This document shows positions 22,401-34,346 of a stretch of DNA of 60,000 nt, one piece after another. The position numbers and the translations under genes are program-made. The notes under the pieces are model-generated. The model worked only from the letters and a program-made list of their open reading frames with translations, was not told the origin of the DNA and did not search any database. Every line of letters begins with the position of its first letter. Positions within the stretch are counted from its first letter, which is position 1. The DNA is from Owenia fusiformis (Eukaryota; Annelida; Polychaeta; Sabellida; Oweniidae), in NCBI GenBank assembly GCA_903813345.2, contig CAIIXF020000002.1:25064455-25124454 (forward strand), written 5' to 3'.

Positions 22401-23896
22401 ATGATGTGTAGATGTCACGTCTAAAATGGCGTATTGTCATACGTGACTTCGGTATCTTGATATATTGCGCAGGTATATTGGGCTTATTAAAAAATGCCGT
22501 AGTGCCATAACAATTATAATCGTTTTTTCTGAAGATTTATAAAACTCGTCATCAAGACATATAAAAGCAAATTATTTCTTTGAGTCTCTCTATGATTGGT
22601 AAAAATCTAATCACAAGTAGTGAAAGGACAATTAATTAGAAGACAAAAGGTTACATTGAACCCTGTGGGAGTATACCATACCTGAAACAATCCATTCCAT
22701 GTACAGAGTGCAATAGAGATTTTAAAAAATGGAGCATCCCGAACATATACATAACACAAATAGATAGTCTAATCTTGAATTTCATTAACAAAATAACCAT
22801 TTAATTTAAAGAGAGAACTTTAATTTAAACCAAGTAGGGATAGCTTCTCGTTACATCTATGCAAAGCTTATAATTTAAATCATTCTCAATGCGCACGGTT
22901 ACAAACACGGAATAGAATGTGATAGATTCTTCCCCAAGGACAAAGTGGATGATGGTGATTCATTGTTCAGTGTTAAATTTAGATTGAATTTAAGGTCGAG
23001 TCGTCAACAGTATATGGAATAAAATGGATGTCATTTAGCGACATGTTCCATTACGAATAAAGAGCAAAACGATATTAGTCAAATGTTACAGATTGAGTAT
23101 TTGCATGTTGTTCTATGTCTCCAAAGATGCTTTAATGCATTTATGCATATTTTAATGTTGGCACTAGTGCTTATATATTTATTTAACTTCTTGAATCCCA
23201 GGCTTTAAAATCGGTTTGAAACCAGAGAATTTTAAATTGTTGCAACCTTTTAACATTTTATGACATACATATACAACGGCTGACACTCAATTTATTGAAA
23301 TTAATCGGCTCGTATTATTTCTAAAAATAAGAACAATGTTAGTGAAAGGTTTTGTGACATATTATCTGTCACACGTCTCCTCCTTCAAATAAAATACATC
23401 ATCCATTCCTCTGCCTCGAAACAACCTTTAAGCGAAGAACCATGCATACAGGGTGAACTTAAACCCCGGGACTTCAACGTGGATTTTTAAAAGAACTATA
23501 TAGAGTCATAGTTAGTTAATTAATCATAATGGTATATCATTATCAACTTTTAATCGGACTATATTATCGGCCCACCCTTTATATTCATCTATACTAGATG
23601 CAGTATACAAATATTATTGAAACGTTTTCATAAATACATTATTAATCGAGCGGTCATTGGTCTGATACAAATGGTCTGGCCAGATTTATTGATGCTATTG
23701 TATTATAATTGGTATAGCAAATGCTCCTCGGCACGCAAGATGTGATAATATTCCTCGTTGGATGGGATTTATAATTCTAATATCAAGGTGGGTTATGTCA
23801 GGTGTACACAACAATGGCAACTTGGTCCAAAGGTTCATATATGAGCTGAGTTACAGTTATAAATATATTAATACAAAGCAAAAACAAATACATGCA
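19473..23896. other. Unrecognised, mostly unique AT-rich sequence
   Basis: No coding exon is supported. Frames at 19914-20186, 21277-21480, 21814-22035 and 22052-22252 are short and without domains. A (TATG)n/(TG)n microsatellite lies at 22048-22070. A lone ACAGGGTGAACTT end occurs near 23449. Confidence 0.5.
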
Positions 23897-24325
23897 TTTA
23901 TCCTATGCCAAGTAGAGTTTTAGGGAGATAAGTTGGTAAGATATACCCCGTATCCTAATTTTGAGGTTTCCATATTCAGAACCTCCATATCTCCCGCCAT
24001 ATCTCCCGCTTCGGTGCATATCTTCCCGCTACGGTGCATATCTTCCCGCTTCCGGTAAGTAGTGGAAATGCAATAAAATGACTTTGCACATGAATGATTT
24101 GTTTATTTTTACAACTTGTACTATTGAAATGGCCATATGCCCCTGAAAACTCTACTTGGTATAGGATAAATCAGTTACGTACGGTCGGTCGGTTTGGATA
24201 TGGGGTTCGTCCCTCGTGAGATATGCACATCTACCTTCGGTCCCTACGGTCCCTCAGGTAGATATGAATATCTCCTTCTGGATAAACCACATATCTAAAA
24301 CCTCCCAGTACATAACCGTTATTTA
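23897..24325 (+). repeat. Dispersed palindromic repeat family A, copy 1
   Basis: It begins TTTATCCTATGCCAAGTAGA. After about 230 bp comes the inverted partner AACTCTACTTGGTATAGGAT, then a shared tail through GTACGGTCGGTTTGGATATG-like sequence to CCTCCCAGTACATAACC. It matches 29527-29732 and, in reverse, 59115-59250. This copy has an internal expansion with repeated CATATCTTCCCGCT and CGGTCGGTCGG. Confidence 0.75.
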
Positions 24326-27300
24326 TGTGCCAATTCAAGCCTTGGCATGCACTTGCACGTACATTGGTCGGTCGGTAGGTTCAAGTTCAAACATGACCAT
24401 ACAGGCATATACACGCCCTTGCGTGTATAGGCATGGCTTAATATACCATGGCTAACGAGCTAGAGCATTAGCGTAATGATTCGATTACATTTTAAAACCA
24501 TGCTGGAAGCTAGATGAAATATATTGAAAATAGAATCTTCTACAATTGCTAACAATCGGATTCATATTGCATGCTTGATTATTGCACTGATTACATGAGC
24601 TAAATAACTTGTGACATCTGACACACCTGCCCTTTTACTCATCGTTAATCATAAGTAACTATGCGACAAAGATGCGAAATCTGACAAGTCTGAATTGTGT
24701 GACACGTCACAATTGCGTGATCATGAGAAACCTGCATTCATGCCATCTCACCAGTATGTCATTTTTGTCACCACCTCATCCTATGACATATACAAAATAC
24801 GTATCTGTATGATATATTCTTCGATTCGCAATTTCAGACTGTTAAATACGCCATGTTTATTTAATGGCCAAACATCCTGTGATTTTATAATGGAAGATGT
24901 GTTAGTTTATGATATAATATTAATATAACACAGTTCTCCTTGAGTATTCAAGCATTGAAATCATAATCAATTTCAAATTGCTCGAAATCGATCTTAATTT
25001 GTCAGTCACAACATGTATCTATTTGAAATTACGCCCTTGGGACCTCTATTATCAAAAACATAACGACGTTACACTATCTTGCACTTCTTATGTTTTATAG
25101 TACGACGCCCTTAGCATGCTAAGCACGTGTTCTTGACGTTAATTAATATCACAGTTTGCCGAACACTTGCCCATTTGGTAAACACATTGACACTAGTGAT
25201 AAAACTATAAAAGTATGGCTAGTAAGTATTATTTTATGGCTAGGTAGTACTTCGTTCAATACTCGTACGTTTCTTCACGTAAGTTCAACACTTGATATGA
25301 CTGATCTTGTTCAAGAAAGACAGACGTGTTGAGATTTAATTCAGAAAAAGTTAGGTAACGAGTAGAAAACAGCATCGCATGCCCATACGACCAGCGTTGG
25401 TACTCACGCTGCATACACCAGTACCCTTTAACGACTATAAATATCGTAATAGAATATGAGTCAACCCAGAACATTTTCTGAAAAGCACTTGATCGCAAAA
25501 TCCTTAAATGCCAAGAGTTGAAAACTATATATTGCATAAAAGTGACAAAACAGCTGCCTAATGCTGTAAATTTTGAGAATTTCTTTATTAATCAACTGTC
25601 TATACTATGTCGAAAAGGTGAGATTCGCATGTCTCTCAAGATAAATAACTATTGCTAAACAACAAAAGAGTTTCCCTTTGTATTTAAAATATTCATGAAC
25701 TCCGTGCTTAATCCCAAATCACTTCAATATCATACTCTGAAAATTCTTACAATATATACTTGTCCAAAATACTTGTTTGAATGACCATGCCGTACCAATT
25801 ATTTATATTTGTCAGATTTAGGAATGAAACCAAAACTTAAAACCTGCTGTTTTAAACCCTACACAGATGTTGCAAACAAACATTTAGGAGCAAGCTTGGT
25901 ACTATTTGCGCTGCTTAATTTCTTCCGTATTAGTTTTTCTCCCAAAAATCATCCAAATTCCAGCAAATCCTTATTCAACAGATTAATATATTACATCTTA
26001 CTATATACTATAGAATACATATATTTGCCTAGTTACCTTCTGTCTTAGCCGATTGTGTCGACCCCGTCTTGATTTCGACTGCATTTCATGTTGTCGCTTA
26101 TTATTCTCAAAAATTTGGAATAGAAGGCTATTTACATCGCGTTTGCCTGGCGTTTGAGCCATGATTTAATGCTGGTAAAACCGATACGATAGATCTAGTG
26201 ATGTAGCAGAAATATTAATTCGACATTCTCTGTACTCTCATTGGAACCTCGACAAATCCAATTCTGGTTTCTTAAATTGTTATGAGCATTTTTGAAACAT
26301 CGTTCATCAGCGTGCGTAATTGGTTGTCGAACAAAAACAAATGGGAAATGTTCGGCAGCACGGTTTCAGCTTTCAGCGTGGCTTCCTTGTTTTTGTCAGG
26401 GTGTCCAAATGTATCTTATTGATTCCGCTGACGGTAACCCTAGACGGTCTGTCGGGTGTTATGACATCACGTTACACAAATACAATGAAATCACATCCAG
26501 TCACCTTAAATGATATTCCTTGGTTCAATTAATAAGTCAAAGCAATATATCAGTTTATCCAAAAGTAAAGGCTGTCTTATGTTTCTATTCATGATGTTAA
26601 ATCATCATACGTGGTCGTCAGGTAAATTGGTTCTGCGCTTAACGGTAACTAGTCCTCCATAATTTCTTCTTCTGTTTCGAGGTATTTCTGAAGTTATTTC
26701 AATCTGATAGTAGCATTAATTATTGCACGTTTCGAATTAATGTCTTGTTATTGCATTCGATTTAGCTTACGAAGTTAACCCGATGTTAGCTAAATGAACT
26801 ATTCAACTTAGGCGAAGTTAAGTTGTTAAAAGTACTTTGTCAGCAAAACTGAAGAAGTTTGATTTGTTCACAATCTCTTGCCAGAGACCACAACAAAGGG
26901 TCATTGCGACATCTTTAGCATCTCTTCAACCTTGTCTGAAGGATTTGATAAGGATATATCATCAAATGTCTATATGGTGTAAACAATCTAAGTCCTCTGC
27001 GAACCTATAAGGATTGAGCGGCTCTCACCTACCCACTACCCATCCTTGATCAATCCGATGCGAACTGCCGTAATTGTAGACCTATTATAGACTTATATCG
27101 ATATTGTCTTATAACCGAAGCTAGATTGTATTCATCGTAACTTCATATTGACATCTTAGTTTAATTCCTGCCTTAGGATTCATCCAACTTCAACGATGTC
27201 CGGGTTATTACTTAATGGATATATCATTTCTTTGCTGGCTTTCTTGGAATGGAATCCTTTTAGGTTATTAACATTGTCGATTCTTCGAGCCTCGATGCAA

Positions 27301-29292
27301 TATTTCTCTGATATTATTACTTGTTTTAACAAATCCAGTCGTTCAATCATCAACGAATTGATTGATGTGCTAAAATTTAACTATCCTATCCAAACCAATG
27401 CTCCCAAAAGTAGTATTTTGATGTTTATCTGTTAAATTGTCAAACACTATCAAATCGAGGACGACTGTCGTTAAAGCGGGGTGAAGTGTAGCGGAGGTGT
27501 ATGGAATGAAACGTGAGCTTATCTCATTTCAGTTGATAACCGTGATTGCATTGAGACTCATTACTTCTGCGATTGAAATCCGCTCCCAATCCGTATCTTT
27601 AACGAATGCGCAAAATAATCATTACTTCTCTAATATCTCGTTTTATTCTAATCAAAGGCACTGGCGAGTTACTATCTCCCTGAAATAGGAGTTATCACGA
27701 TGATTTCTACAGCATTCAGAGTCAATTTATCCGCTAAAGTTATAATGAGAATCGTCAGGTATATGGCCAGGCAATATCTGAGATTACATTTCTTTACTTT
27801 AACACTCCGTGGAATATTTGAGTCACATTATCGCACCATTCAGTTCAATTACAAGTAGCTTTGTTCATTAATACCAATCTGATTCATGTGTTACCTTGTT
27901 TCTGAATTATGTTATTGACCCTAATGCAAATGACCCCTTGCGAATTCCGTGCAAGTACTTTTAAATAAGGTCTATTCAGCCTAGAAAGGGAAAATTTGGG
28001 GTTTATGACAATGATTTCAATTGAACAACGCCTCGTTTCTCAGCTTTGTACATCAACATCAATAATTTGAATAAAGATTGAATTTCAGGTACATTTCTCA
28101 CGAGAGCGTTTTGTATTGGTATGCACCGTTTTAAAGGTACAGTAAAGAAATGAATAGTTTAATACAACGAAATATCTAGACGTCAATATTTCCCAAAGAC
28201 CTATTATGCTAGTATCATCATGAAACAATGAAAACATTTTCATATTCAAAAATAGATTTTTAGTATTTTTGGATTAAATGAACTTAACCTACTGTGTTAT
28301 TTGAAAACCTGATGACTTCCTATTACGATTTGTCTGGCAATGAAGGCGGATGAAGAGTGACAGCGGTGCCAATTAGTGTATGATGCCTTTTCAATAAATA
28401 ATGGGCATCCTCGAGATACGTTTATAATCAATCATTCTGTATTTAATCCTCGGTCTCTTTCTTTGATGCAAGAATATCCGAAGTGAGATATGAACCTTTT
28501 ATGGCTTAAACATATATAATGCCAATTGTAGCCTCTGGTAGCGTTGATTATTTCTTAAGTATATCTGAGTAGGGCGTTTTGATAAAGCCAAGAATAAAGT
28601 GACTTTAGAACGTCTATTTTTAGATTCTCCCACTATATTTTTACAAATACTAATGCCACATTAGCGATATGGTGTAATATGTGCATGTGTTTTAAGCAAA
28701 ACAAATTGCAAAATTTGGACATTTTCTAAAGTTACATGTAGTTCCAAATCATCTTTGTTAAACTTTCAGTCCATTGTCAATTCCCTTTATTTTCTCAGTT
28801 TGTAAGACATCGAATGTAGCTACTCACAAATGACCTCAGATATAAAATAAGAAAAAAAGATAGATAAATTCACCAAAGAAAAAAAAACTATCAAAAAAGT
28901 CAAAATTATTTATACTCTCTTTAATGCGGAGGGAATAACTAATATAAACATTAAAAACTTAAATTAATTCTTAGATTATTCAAGAACAAAAACAAAAAGT
29001 ATCGTGTCACAGTGTACGCTATCATTCTGGAAACAGTCATACTTGCTGCTTATACGATTCATTATAAGATTCATTGCTCTTATAATGCCGACAATGTAGA
29101 AATAACAGTGTCTTTGGAATGTTCTTTACTATCAATCATCCTTTGTTCTTCAGTCCTAACGCCGATGCAGCGCACAAGACGGTAATAATTCATTTGCATA
29201 AACTACCGTTCGATATGATTTGGAATATTCATGTCGAAGTCAAGGTATTATAACACAGACATGATTTATAAAATGTGCGTCATTAGGTTTCC
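24326..29292. other. Unrecognised, mostly unique sequence
   Basis: About 5 kb with no recognisable gene, RNA or repeat. The frames at 24695-24928, 25256-25537, 25809-26048, 26292-26532, 27196-27435 and 27497-27688 are short, domain-free and typical of chance in AT-rich DNA. Unrecognised introns or regulatory DNA cannot be excluded. Confidence 0.5.
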
Positions 29293-29376
29293 ATCCTCCA
29301 GCCGCAGGGCTCCAGGCAGGCATCATCCACCCTATTCCCTCTGTGGGTGCTGTCTGGAGCCGTGCGTTCGGAGGAT
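29293..29376. ncRNA. Pre-miRNA-like hairpin candidate
   Basis: A locally GC-rich 84-nt segment folds on itself. ATCCTCC pairs with GGAGGAT, CGCA with TGCG and GGCTCCAG with CTGGAGCC. CAG/CTG and CACCC/GGGTG extend the stem to a loop around TATTCCCTCTGT. Bulges are small and the stem is about 24-30 bp, within the range of animal pre-miRNAs. It stands out from the AT-rich surroundings. I do not recognise a known miRNA seed. It could be a decayed palindromic repeat instead. Confidence 0.35.
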
Positions 29377-29526
29377 ATCACACAGGCATATAATAAATAG
29401 AGTTTTATGGGTATATGAATGTTTCTCTCCAGAACATATTATTTTACTTTGTTTAAAATCCCTATTCATTCCTGTCCGTAATTCTACAAGGTAATAATGA
29501 CGATTAAAGCTATTAAATATTTGTAT

Positions 29527-29732
29527 TTATCCTATGCCAAGTAGAGTTTTAGGGAAATAAGTTGGTAAGATATATCCCGTATCCTGATTTTGCCCCTTAA
29601 AACTCTACTTGGTATAGGACAAAGCAGTTATGTACGGTCGGTTTGGATATTGGGTCCATCCCTCTAGAGATATGCACATCTCCCTCTGGATAAACCCCAT
29701 ATCCAAAACCTCCTAGTACATAACCCTTATAT
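29527..29732 (+). repeat. Dispersed palindromic repeat family A, copy 2 (compact form)
   Basis: TATCCTATGCCAAGTAGAGT, then about 50 bp, then the inverted partner AACTCTACTTGGTATAGGA, then the shared tail ending CCTCCTAGTACATAACC. It lacks the internal expansion of the copy at 23897. Confidence 0.75.
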
Positions 29733-30683
29733 ATTACAAACATTGTTTGGATGGGACCTCTTGTGAAAATGAGAAAAATAGTAAAGGTAACAGATCAACC
29801 TTAATTCATTCTGTATGTACTTCGCCTACCTTAAAGGGGCTAGCCATGGATTAATAAGACGGCGATACAATATCAACGTATTCAATACCCGCTCATTCAT
29901 TATATGATCTATTATAAATCGATGCCATTATACATTATCTTGAAGGTGATTCTTAAGAATATGCTAATACGGTTGTTCATTTCTGGTAATTACCACGGTG
30001 TACGTAATTATGATTTTAGTATATTGCAAATACTACTGTGCTGTACATATGCAAATGTAACTCCTGATTTTGTATGATACATTCGACGAAGGAAATATCG
30101 CACGATTTTGTGGTTTGGGATTGCAACATCGATTTCTGAGTGGTGGGGGGGCATCCTGATACTCATTGCATCTTTCTTTTTTTCTAGAAAGGAACTAATA
30201 GAAGGTTATGATGTCAGCCCATGATGGAGTGGGGGTCTAAAGATATTGGTTCCTTTATACGTTAGATACAATTTGGGGATAGTGGGGATTTGCTCTCTTT
30301 GTGAACAATTATACGTTTCCTCGTTGTAAATGGAGTACTACCTTGTTGTCCCCTTTAGGCACTTCTACTCGTATATCCATACTAATTGAGAGACGACTAA
30401 TTCATAATAAAAACGCTTTTGTTATCGTTTCACATATCAAAACACATAACGTTTACTTTAAAACTATATTAGTATCAAACACACAAATTATGTCAACAAC
30501 AACCCTCGGATGTGTTTGGTCTGACTCTGATCCAAAATATTGTTCTTTCTACATTTAACTACGAGCTATTGTTTTCTGGTAAACGTTAGATCACATTATT
30601 ATATACCTCAAATGTATTCTAGATGCTCATTGGCTTATTCATGGTCACATGACATGGAACATCCTTGCTGCAAGGGTATTTTA
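29733..30683. other. Unrecognised non-coding stretch
   Basis: No gene or repeat is recognised. The frame at 30301-30558 has no domain. Confidence 0.5.
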
Positions 30684-31060
30684 CAAGTATATAATAAACT
30701 GGTCAATTTGAAGCAAGTTGAAAAATACCTTGTTGACCTTGAGAAGGTCATTGAAGGTGAAATCTCAAATTTAAAGTCAGATTTGAACTTCTGGGAACAT
30801 GAAGATGATTTTGAAAAAATGGTCAATTTGAAGCAAGTTGAAAAAAGACCTTTTTGACCTTGAAGGGTCATTAAAGGTCAAATCTTAAATATGAAGTCAG
30901 ATAGATTTGAACTTCTGAAAACATGTAGATGATTTTAAAAAATTGAAGTCAGTTTGACGGTATTTGTCAAGTTACATGAAGTTGTAAGAATTTGTAACAG
31001 ACGCCAACCACCACCCGCCGATCGCCAACCGCCGTCACAAAAAAACGGAGACCACCACAA
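30684..31060 (+). repeat. Dispersed repeat family B, copy 1
   Basis: Two tandem units of about 120 bp begin GGTCAATTTGAAGCAAGTTG at 30702 and 30821. They are followed by GTTGTAAGAATTTGTAACAG and a CCAACCGCC-type run, ending near GTCACAAAAAAACGGAG. The same order appears at 58640-59110. The short frames on both strands here are repeat-derived. Confidence 0.75.
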
Positions 31061-33203
31061 TATGTCACCACTTTTTGGTAGTGACATAAAAAGCGTAACT
31101 CTGCACGCTAGCTATTGTAGTTCGGCACTTAATGAGAAAATAATCATATTTTGGAGTATAGGTGCCACTTAAACATGATTTAAACAAAAAATCCATTAAA
31201 TGATTACTTATATACGATCTTTTGAGAAAATCAACAGAACAACCAGTCAGAATTGAACGCAATTTAAGCTTTCAGTCAACGAAGTGAATTTCCGTTACTT
31301 GACACGAACGTCGTCACGTGATTTGAAGCCAGACAGTCACAGCCAATCAGATTTAGAGCGTATTTTATTTCTTTTCAAAGGACAAGTCTCGGTTTGGAGA
31401 ACAGTCTCCTGGGCTAATAATTATTTTCATGAAAAATATAGAAATATCACCCAAATTAAATTATAAGTATTAAAAAGGGGAGATTTAAATCTACAAGATG
31501 TAAAAATATTAAAATTGTCCGAAGCAGACGTAACGTGCAGTAGACCGATTCAATAAAAGACAAGTCTCGATTTGGAGAAAGAAGTTCATCAGTGTACTGC
31601 GCAGTTGGCAAGTAGATGGATGAAGCTGTTTTACATCTCCTAATGCAAATATATTAAGGGGCACTCTAATTGTGCTCCTATCAGACACTGCCTCTTTAAG
31701 TTAGTTTCATCCTTCATTTAAAGGACTTCGTCTATTACTCGATTTATGGAAAGAAGTGAAATACCCTTGAACCAGTGATGGGTTAGTTTCGAATTCATTC
31801 GTTAGCTATAGTAACACCAACGCCTGTCAATCATCATGCAGACACTAGAGGTCAAATTAAGAAAGCTAAACGCATCGACTAAATCTCTATTAATCCTTTA
31901 TACTATTGTCACTCGCATTATGAGAAATTGGAGGTGTTTTTTCGTTTTGATATATTTAGCCTTTTCACGCATTTGGAGGAAGTAACGATGGAATTAAAGC
32001 ATTAGTGAACGAAGTGCGATCAAGGTAATCATCATTAAATTCTATATGGCATTGACATCATCAACTTAGATTTTTCAAATTATTCTAAAACAAGTCTGAA
32101 AAACAAAACGGTTTGGATTTAATAGATGTATAGAGATCAATAATACAATGTCTTTTATCCATAGAAAAATAGCATAATATACGATTGAATGAACTGTATA
32201 ATGTAGAATTGCAGTAAATAATAGGTGTAGAACAACACTACAATGGCATCCGTCTCAATCTGATTCTGAAAATGACGTCAAAGTGCCATAATGATCGCTA
32301 TTCACCTATATCTATCTACCTTCAGGACCCTGTAATCAGACCAGACGAGATGTGCAACTTAACAGTAACTACCCTACATTAGGATCATGATAATAATACT
32401 CTTTTCTCAATAAAATTAGAATATATTCTTACATTTTGTTTCATATTAGTTAAATATGAAGTATGGGCATAAAGTTAACAACTGTTCTCATCTTTTTGTT
32501 TTGTTTTTCTCGTTTGATAGCTCTTTGGAAAAAATTCACTTTAATCTGGTATTTTAGTTGGGGGTTTCGGGATATTACAGTACACGATGAATAATACGCT
32601 ATCATTGCGTGAGCTAGCTGCATCACACAGGAAATAACCGACTGGATTTGTCAGGACTTATGGGTGTTAACGTTAAGATTCCAAGCTTTATCCTTTGCTA
32701 AATCCCAATCCATTATGAGAAAGTAATCGTGATGATTGAACATTATCATAGGTATCACGCACGGATGTCGAGGTGGCAGCGTCATCGAAACGCCAATTGT
32801 ATTGTCTATTAAATGATCATCTAACCCAGTTCCTATTCTACTTCCGATTTTGTGAGTAACGCAAAACACAAACTGCAGCTTTAGAGAAAACAATACAATT
32901 TTAATTCACAATTTGATTGAAACCGTCAAGGTGAAAATGGGTAAGCAAGATGGCCGAAACATATTTAGCCCATATTTTGGCTTTGATCATCAACATTTAT
33001 TTATTTTGATTAAACTTTTACTTTTTACATTGACTTTTCAATTTCCTCCATTTCACATCCACAGGTTTTACTTCTCATTCCTTTTAGGACGACGTGGAGT
33101 TGGTATGGTTTTGAAATATAAAAATAATATGATATCAGTGACACCCTTTCCCGATGGACCTTTGGTGAATTTAATTCAACTATCATTCAATTAGAAATCA
33201 CAT
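31061..33203. other. Unrecognised non-coding stretch
   Basis: No gene, RNA or named repeat is recognised. A short duplicated phrase (ACAAGTCTCGGTTTGGAGAA at 31382 and ACAAGTCTCGATTTGGAGAA at 31560) suggests an old local duplication of about 180 bp. Confidence 0.45.
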
Positions 33204-33411
33204 GGGGGAGAACGGGGTAAGACGGAACGTGGAGTGAGATGGGACGATGGATTTTTATTGAATAATTGTTTAAAAGAGGTTATTGAAGTACTTTTTTTGA
33301 AAATATATCAAGTGATCTTTCTGTTCAACCGCAATTTTAATACTTTAATAAAAAGCCATCGTTCCGTCTTACCCCGCGTTCCATCTTACCCCGCTCTCCC
33401 TAGTCATAACT
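33204..33411. mobile_element. Palindromic MITE with GGGGTAAGACGGAACG ends
   Basis: Left GGGGGAGAACGGGGTAAGAC... pairs with right ...GTCTTACCCCGCGTTCC and CCGCTCTCCCT. The right arm carries a second diverged repeat of the same motif. It is about 208 bp with an AT-rich centre and no coding capacity. A target duplication is not clear. Confidence 0.7.
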
Positions 33412-34342
33412 ATTATTATGTGGCGAGAAAGTCGAGTTGACGGTGTTACCCAATGTTGCCCTTTGTGGTGGAGTACCAATGAATGAATTATTCTATAAAA
33501 AGCCCCCGGGATGAATCTTTAAACTACTGGTGACGAATAATAGGTAAGTTCTCTTGGAATCCTTGGTAGATGTGACTAAATAGCACGACGCAATTCATCT
33601 CTAAAATTGGAATTTACAGTGTTAGTCTACCAGAAATACATCGGAACAATATCGATAACTTGGACAAAATATATCTGAAATTCAATTATAAAACTTATCA
33701 AGATAAAAGCTTCTGGATCAGTTGACTAATACCATCCCCAGGAAAAATAGCATAGCTTCAGTTATTGATAACCACTCGATAAGTAAACCCTTGATTTGAT
33801 TAGCTCCAAAACGATTCTTAAAGTCCGACACACAATTCGCTTGAAGCTTGAAAGACAAGGCCTCTCCTGGAACCGGCGTTTCGAGGTAATTTCATTTGGG
33901 AGAGGAATCATACAACCGTATGAGATTTTCTATCTGGATGAAGTCACTCGTGAAATAGATTTTATTCTCATCGCTAATCTGGATTCTGTCAGATATAGAT
34001 AAAGACCACGTCATTCTGAGTGCACTATCTTTCTGGTATAAATCCAAATAATAGGTTGATGTACCGCGTATATATCTCATATAAATACTTATTGTTGCGA
34101 TAAATGTCAATTTCCTGACACTTTTTGTAGAAATTGATATAAGATAAGCTTTATATATGAACTGTATCGTACAATCGATAAGTAATCTTGAATTAATTAC
34201 ACACTAACTCACCGAGAGTATCGAACGACATCTTTGAATTTCAGAATTCTCATCTTTGACTTAACAAAATGGTCTTGCTCAAAGCGACCTCTATTAAGTC
34301 TTGACAGACACATCTAAACTGACTGGAACCTTAATAAGTTGT
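33412..34342. other. Unrecognised non-coding stretch
   Basis: No gene is recognised. Overlapping opposite-strand frames at 33796-34110 have no domain. Confidence 0.45.
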
Positions 34343-34346
34343 TTAA

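Noticed and set aside
24216-24455. 79-codon frame
   Set aside because: It lies largely within dispersed repeat family A and has no counterpart frame in the other copies.
29231-29494. 87-codon frame with a Cys/Arg-rich middle
   Set aside because: The unusual residues come from the GC-rich hairpin at 29293-29376; the rest is chance AT-rich sequence.
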